Shown in pieces: positions 5,910 through 7,101 of a DNA stretch of 7,101 nucleotides. The notes below the pieces were generated by a model. That model had not been told where the DNA came from. It was given only the letters and a program-made list of their open reading frames with translations, and did no database searches. Position numbers and translations under genes: made by a program. Every line of letters starts with the position of its first letter. The stretch's first letter is position 1. The stretch is from Claveliimonas sp963592205 (lineage in GTDB: Bacteria > Bacillota > Clostridia > Lachnospirales > Lachnospiraceae), in assembly GCA_963592205.1 (NCBI GenBank), contig CAVAVU010000026.1, forward strand, positions 1-7,101, in the 5' to 3' direction.

Positions 5910-6368
5910 TTACGACATTCCATTCACCATTTTATACTTATACAGCATCTCTGCATGGTTCTGTTCTTCTACCTGAATATCCGCCAACAGCTTCCTGACT
6001 TCCGTATTGCCAAATGCAAATACATTAGTATTATATTCCCCTGACACCAGTTTCTCCGTTCCGATACAGTCCGTTGCCAGAAATGCATCCTTTGTTTTTT
6101 CTTCCGGTGAGCTCATGGCTGTATAGGTCGCTTTCGGTTCATAATCACGACCCGCAGTGTCATTGCAGTCGCAGGACGGCACTGTTCCCTTCAAGACTCT
6201 TCCAAGTGAATCATAATGCTCTCTTTCTTTACTCTGCAGTGTCTGAAACAACTGCTTCAACTCCGGATCTTTTGCCTGTTCTGCGTACATTCCGTATTTC
6301 TCAATACAGCTTTTCTCCTGTGTCTGTAACTCCTCGATCGTGGTGCGTTCTTTTTCTGATAATATCAT
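5910..6368 (-). CDS. CotF-like spore coat protein, ferritin-like fold
   Basis: A 152-aa protein resembling spore coat proteins of the CotF group (COG5577). It is predicted to be four helices: about 5-32, 35-60, 88-112 and 120-147. The helices carry a diiron-like ligand pattern: E18 or E23 in helix 1, E48-x-x-H51 in helix 2, E105 in helix 3 and E135-x-x-H138 in helix 4. A CDC pair (C66, C68) lies in the loop. The reading frame is open for 86 more codons upstream, but the ATG at 6368 has AGGAGG (6376-6381) 7 nt before it and starts the recognisable protein, so I place the start there. A sigma-G-like promoter lies just upstream. It is a single-gene unit, ending 145 nt before the transporter operon starts, with no clear terminator between. 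Whether it binds iron is not shown by sequence alone. Confidence 0.8.
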   Translation of the reverse strand: MILSEKERTTIEELQTQEKSCIEKYGMYAEQAKDPELKQLFQTLQSKEREHYDSLGRVLKGTVPSCDCNDTAGRDYEPKATYTAMSSPEEKTKDAFLATDCIGTEKLVSGEYNTNVFAFGNTEVRKLLADIQVEEQNHAEMLYKYKMVNGMS

Positions 6369-6400
6369 GGTAGTTCCTCCTTGCTTTTTATGGATAATGC

Positions 6401-6429
6401 TAGTATGACTCCATTTTTTCTTCTTATTC
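6401..6429 (-). promoter_or_regulatory. Candidate sporulation (sigma-G-like) promoter
   Basis: On the minus strand GAATA (6425-6429) and CATACTA (6401-6407) are 17 nt apart, fitting the GHATR / CATNHTA forespore sigma-G pattern as I know it from Bacillus. The start near 6394 leaves a leader of about 26 nt containing AGGAGG. CATA-type -10 sites are shared with sigma-E and sigma-K, so the exact factor is uncertain, but a sporulation promoter suits a coat protein. Confidence 0.45.
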
Positions 6430-6478
6430 CAGATCGACCGTATTTTTCCCAGATTTTCCAGATTTGAAGATAAAATAT

Positions 6479-6507
6479 TTGACATCTTGCCAAAAACTCC
6501 GTATACT
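6479..6507 (+). promoter_or_regulatory. Strong vegetative promoter on the + strand
   Basis: TTGACA (6479-6484) and TATACT (6502-6507) are separated by exactly 17 nt, close to perfect consensus. The start would be near 6513. No ORF with a good ribosome binding site follows directly, but an intrinsic terminator does at 6578-6622, defining a short transcription unit. Confidence 0.7.
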
Positions 6508-6512
6508 TTTTG

Positions 6513-6622
6513 TAAGTAAAATCGAATATGCTTAATCGGCATACGATTTATTTTGAGATTGAACAGGAGTTCATGAAGGGGTACACCACCGCGGGTGTAG
6601 TCTTTTGTGGACTCCTTTTTTT
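6513..6622 (+). ncRNA. Candidate small RNA (about 110 nt) or thiS leader
   Basis: The RNA expected from the promoter at 6479-6507 folds into three hairpins. The first pairs AAATCG (6519-6524) with CGATTT (6544-6549) and TATGC (6527-6531) with GCATA (6539-6543), with a two-base AA bulge. The second is TGAAC/GTTCA (6560-6573) with an AGGA loop that exposes a ribosome-binding-site-like sequence. The third is a GC-rich terminator. It lies antisense to the open stretch upstream of the coat protein gene but does not overlap that gene's promoter. I do not recognise its family. It could act alone as a small RNA, or be the attenuated leader of thiS. Confidence 0.5.
6578..6622 (+). terminator. Intrinsic terminator of the small RNA
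   Basis: GGGGTACAC (6578-6586) pairs with GTGGACTCC (6607-6615) at 8 of 9 positions, enclosing CACC-GCG-GGTG (6587-6597), and is followed by seven T (6616-6622). An alternative fold uses TACACC/GGTGTA plus AGTC/GACT before the same T-run. Orientation is + because the T-run is on that side. The two mutually exclusive folds could allow regulated termination. Confidence 0.6.
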
Positions 6623-6768
6623 GCAACGTTTCAGAGCCATGCAGATTTACAGTGAAATGTGTGAGTCATGCTTGCATGAATAAACACACTTCACTGTAAA
6701 TCTATTTGGCGAGAAGCCACATCGAGATGAAGCGCAGCGTAATCGAGATAGGCTCTGAAACGTTGCAA
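6621..6768. repeat. 148-bp element with perfect 18-bp inverted ends and long hairpin
   Basis: TTGCAACGTTTCAGAGCC (6621-6638) is repeated exactly in inverse orientation at 6751-6768. Inside, 6643-6703 folds into a long hairpin: a 14-bp perfect stem (6643-6656 with 6690-6703), then TGTGT/ACACA, then TCATG/CATGA with a small loop. Then come a TGGC/GCCA hairpin (6707-6719) and two direct copies of ATCGAGAT (6721-6728, 6742-6749). No ORF of note and no obvious target duplication is seen. It may be a miniature inverted-repeat element, a structured RNA or an invertible segment; see findings. Confidence 0.75.
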
Positions 6769-6801
6769 TAAATTAACACTCTCTCAGGAAAGGAGCACGC
6801 T

Positions 6802-6999
6802 ATGATCACTGTAAACGGAAAACAGGTAGAGCTCTCACATCCGATATCAGTCGCTGAATATCTGGAAACCAATCAATATTCGACCGGTCGCGTTGCCGTA
6901 GAACTGAATCACCAGATTCTGTCCAAGGCGCATTTTGCAGATACAATGCTTACTGAATGCGACACATTAGAAATCGTAACATTCGTAGGCGGCGGCTAA
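6802..6999 (+). CDS. thiS: ThiS, sulfur carrier protein of thiamin biosynthesis
   Basis: A 65-aa ubiquitin-fold protein of normal ThiS length. It opens MITVNGKQVEL, has the SVAEYLE helix at about residues 17-23 and the RVAVELNHQIL strand/turn (31-41), and ends in TFVGGG. The C-terminal Gly-Gly is adenylated by ThiF, receives sulfur as a thiocarboxylate, and donates it to ThiG for the thiazole ring of thiamin. AAGGAG (6790-6795) is 6 nt before the ATG. In Clostridia thiS usually opens a thiSFGH operon, so thiF or thiG is expected beyond the right edge. It sits 33 nt after the 18-bp inverted repeat element. No TPP riboswitch is visible between 6369 and 6801. Confidence 0.95.
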   Translation: MITVNGKQVELSHPISVAEYLETNQYSTGRVAVELNHQILSKAHFADTMLTECDTLEIVTFVGGG

Positions 7000-7095
7000 C
7001 TGCCTTTGGATAAGCGAACTAACATACTAACATCAACAATATTATTTTAGAGATGAGCAAAACGCATTGATTTAAACACAAGATTCGGCAGTTGG
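6996..7095 (+). repeat. Inverted 9-nt arms flanking the post-thiS spacer
   Basis: CTAACTGCC (6996-7004) pairs with GGCAGTTGG (7087-7095), with one G-T pair, closing a stretch of 82 bases. The left arm includes the thiS stop codon. The interior is AT-rich with no ORF longer than a few codons and no clear ribosome binding site. It might be the base of a structured leader for the next gene, but chance is possible. Confidence 0.3.
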
Positions 7096-7101
7096 TTACT
7101 G

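Noticed and set aside
6369..6626. 86-codon stop-free extension upstream of the coat protein gene in the same frame
   Set aside because: No ATG with a ribosome binding site, no recognisable domain, and its left part contains the sigma-G-like promoter and AGGAGG of the real start at 6368. Its upper part is the antisense of the proposed small RNA and the inverted repeat arm. A decayed gene is possible but not supported.
6573..6683. 36-codon + strand ORF with an AGGAG 3 nt upstream
   Set aside because: The spacing from ribosome binding site to ATG is too short, the ATG and AGGAG are in a hairpin, and the ORF runs through an intrinsic terminator and into the inverted repeat element.
6621..6768. 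Retron ncRNA as a firm call
   Set aside because: The end-pairing stem and long hairpin are suggestive, but no reverse transcriptase or retron effector is encoded in the window, so it is kept only as an option.

Overview
The window looks like chromosomal DNA of a Gram-positive, spore-forming anaerobe, most likely a Lachnospiraceae-type Clostridium (Blautia/Dorea/Ruminococcus-like). The reasons are AT-rich sequence, near-perfect AGGAGG ribosome binding sites, a lipoprotein-type solute-binding protein, a CotF-like spore coat protein, and a 27-residue holin-like toxin of a type common in this group. The genus is inferred from protein flavour only.

Left end (1-380): a probable type I toxin-antitoxin locus. 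A 27-aa membrane peptide gene on the + strand faces a consensus -35/-10 pair on the - strand. That promoter would drive an antisense RNA of about 110 nt over the toxin 3' end. Positions 380-1893 hold a divergent pair: a four-helix DUF2798 membrane protein (-) and a LysR-type regulator (+). The lysR stop overlaps by 32 bp the 3' end of the operon coming from the right.

Centre (1862-5861): a five-gene minus-strand operon, read from right to left. It encodes a lipoprotein solute-binding protein, an intercistronic hairpin, a permease, an ATPase (a polar amino acid importer with cystine-type signatures), and two tandem cysteine-rich DUF169 paralogues of unknown function. Its control region has two unusual parts. 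One is a 27-bp near-palindrome resembling a CymR (cysteine metabolism repressor) box. The other is a promoter whose -35/-10 spacer contains a run of eight G. Together they suggest a sulfur amino acid uptake system, possibly with slippage-based variation, with the DUF169 proteins as candidate intracellular partners.

Right end (5910-7101): a ferritin-like spore coat protein gene (-) with a sigma-G-like promoter; a probable independent small RNA on the + strand (TTGACA-17-TATACT promoter, three hairpins, terminator); a 148-bp element bounded by perfect 18-bp inverted repeats with a long internal hairpin; and thiS (+), the sulfur carrier protein of thiamin biosynthesis. I saw no TPP riboswitch in front of thiS. 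The last 100 bases contain no gene I can support.
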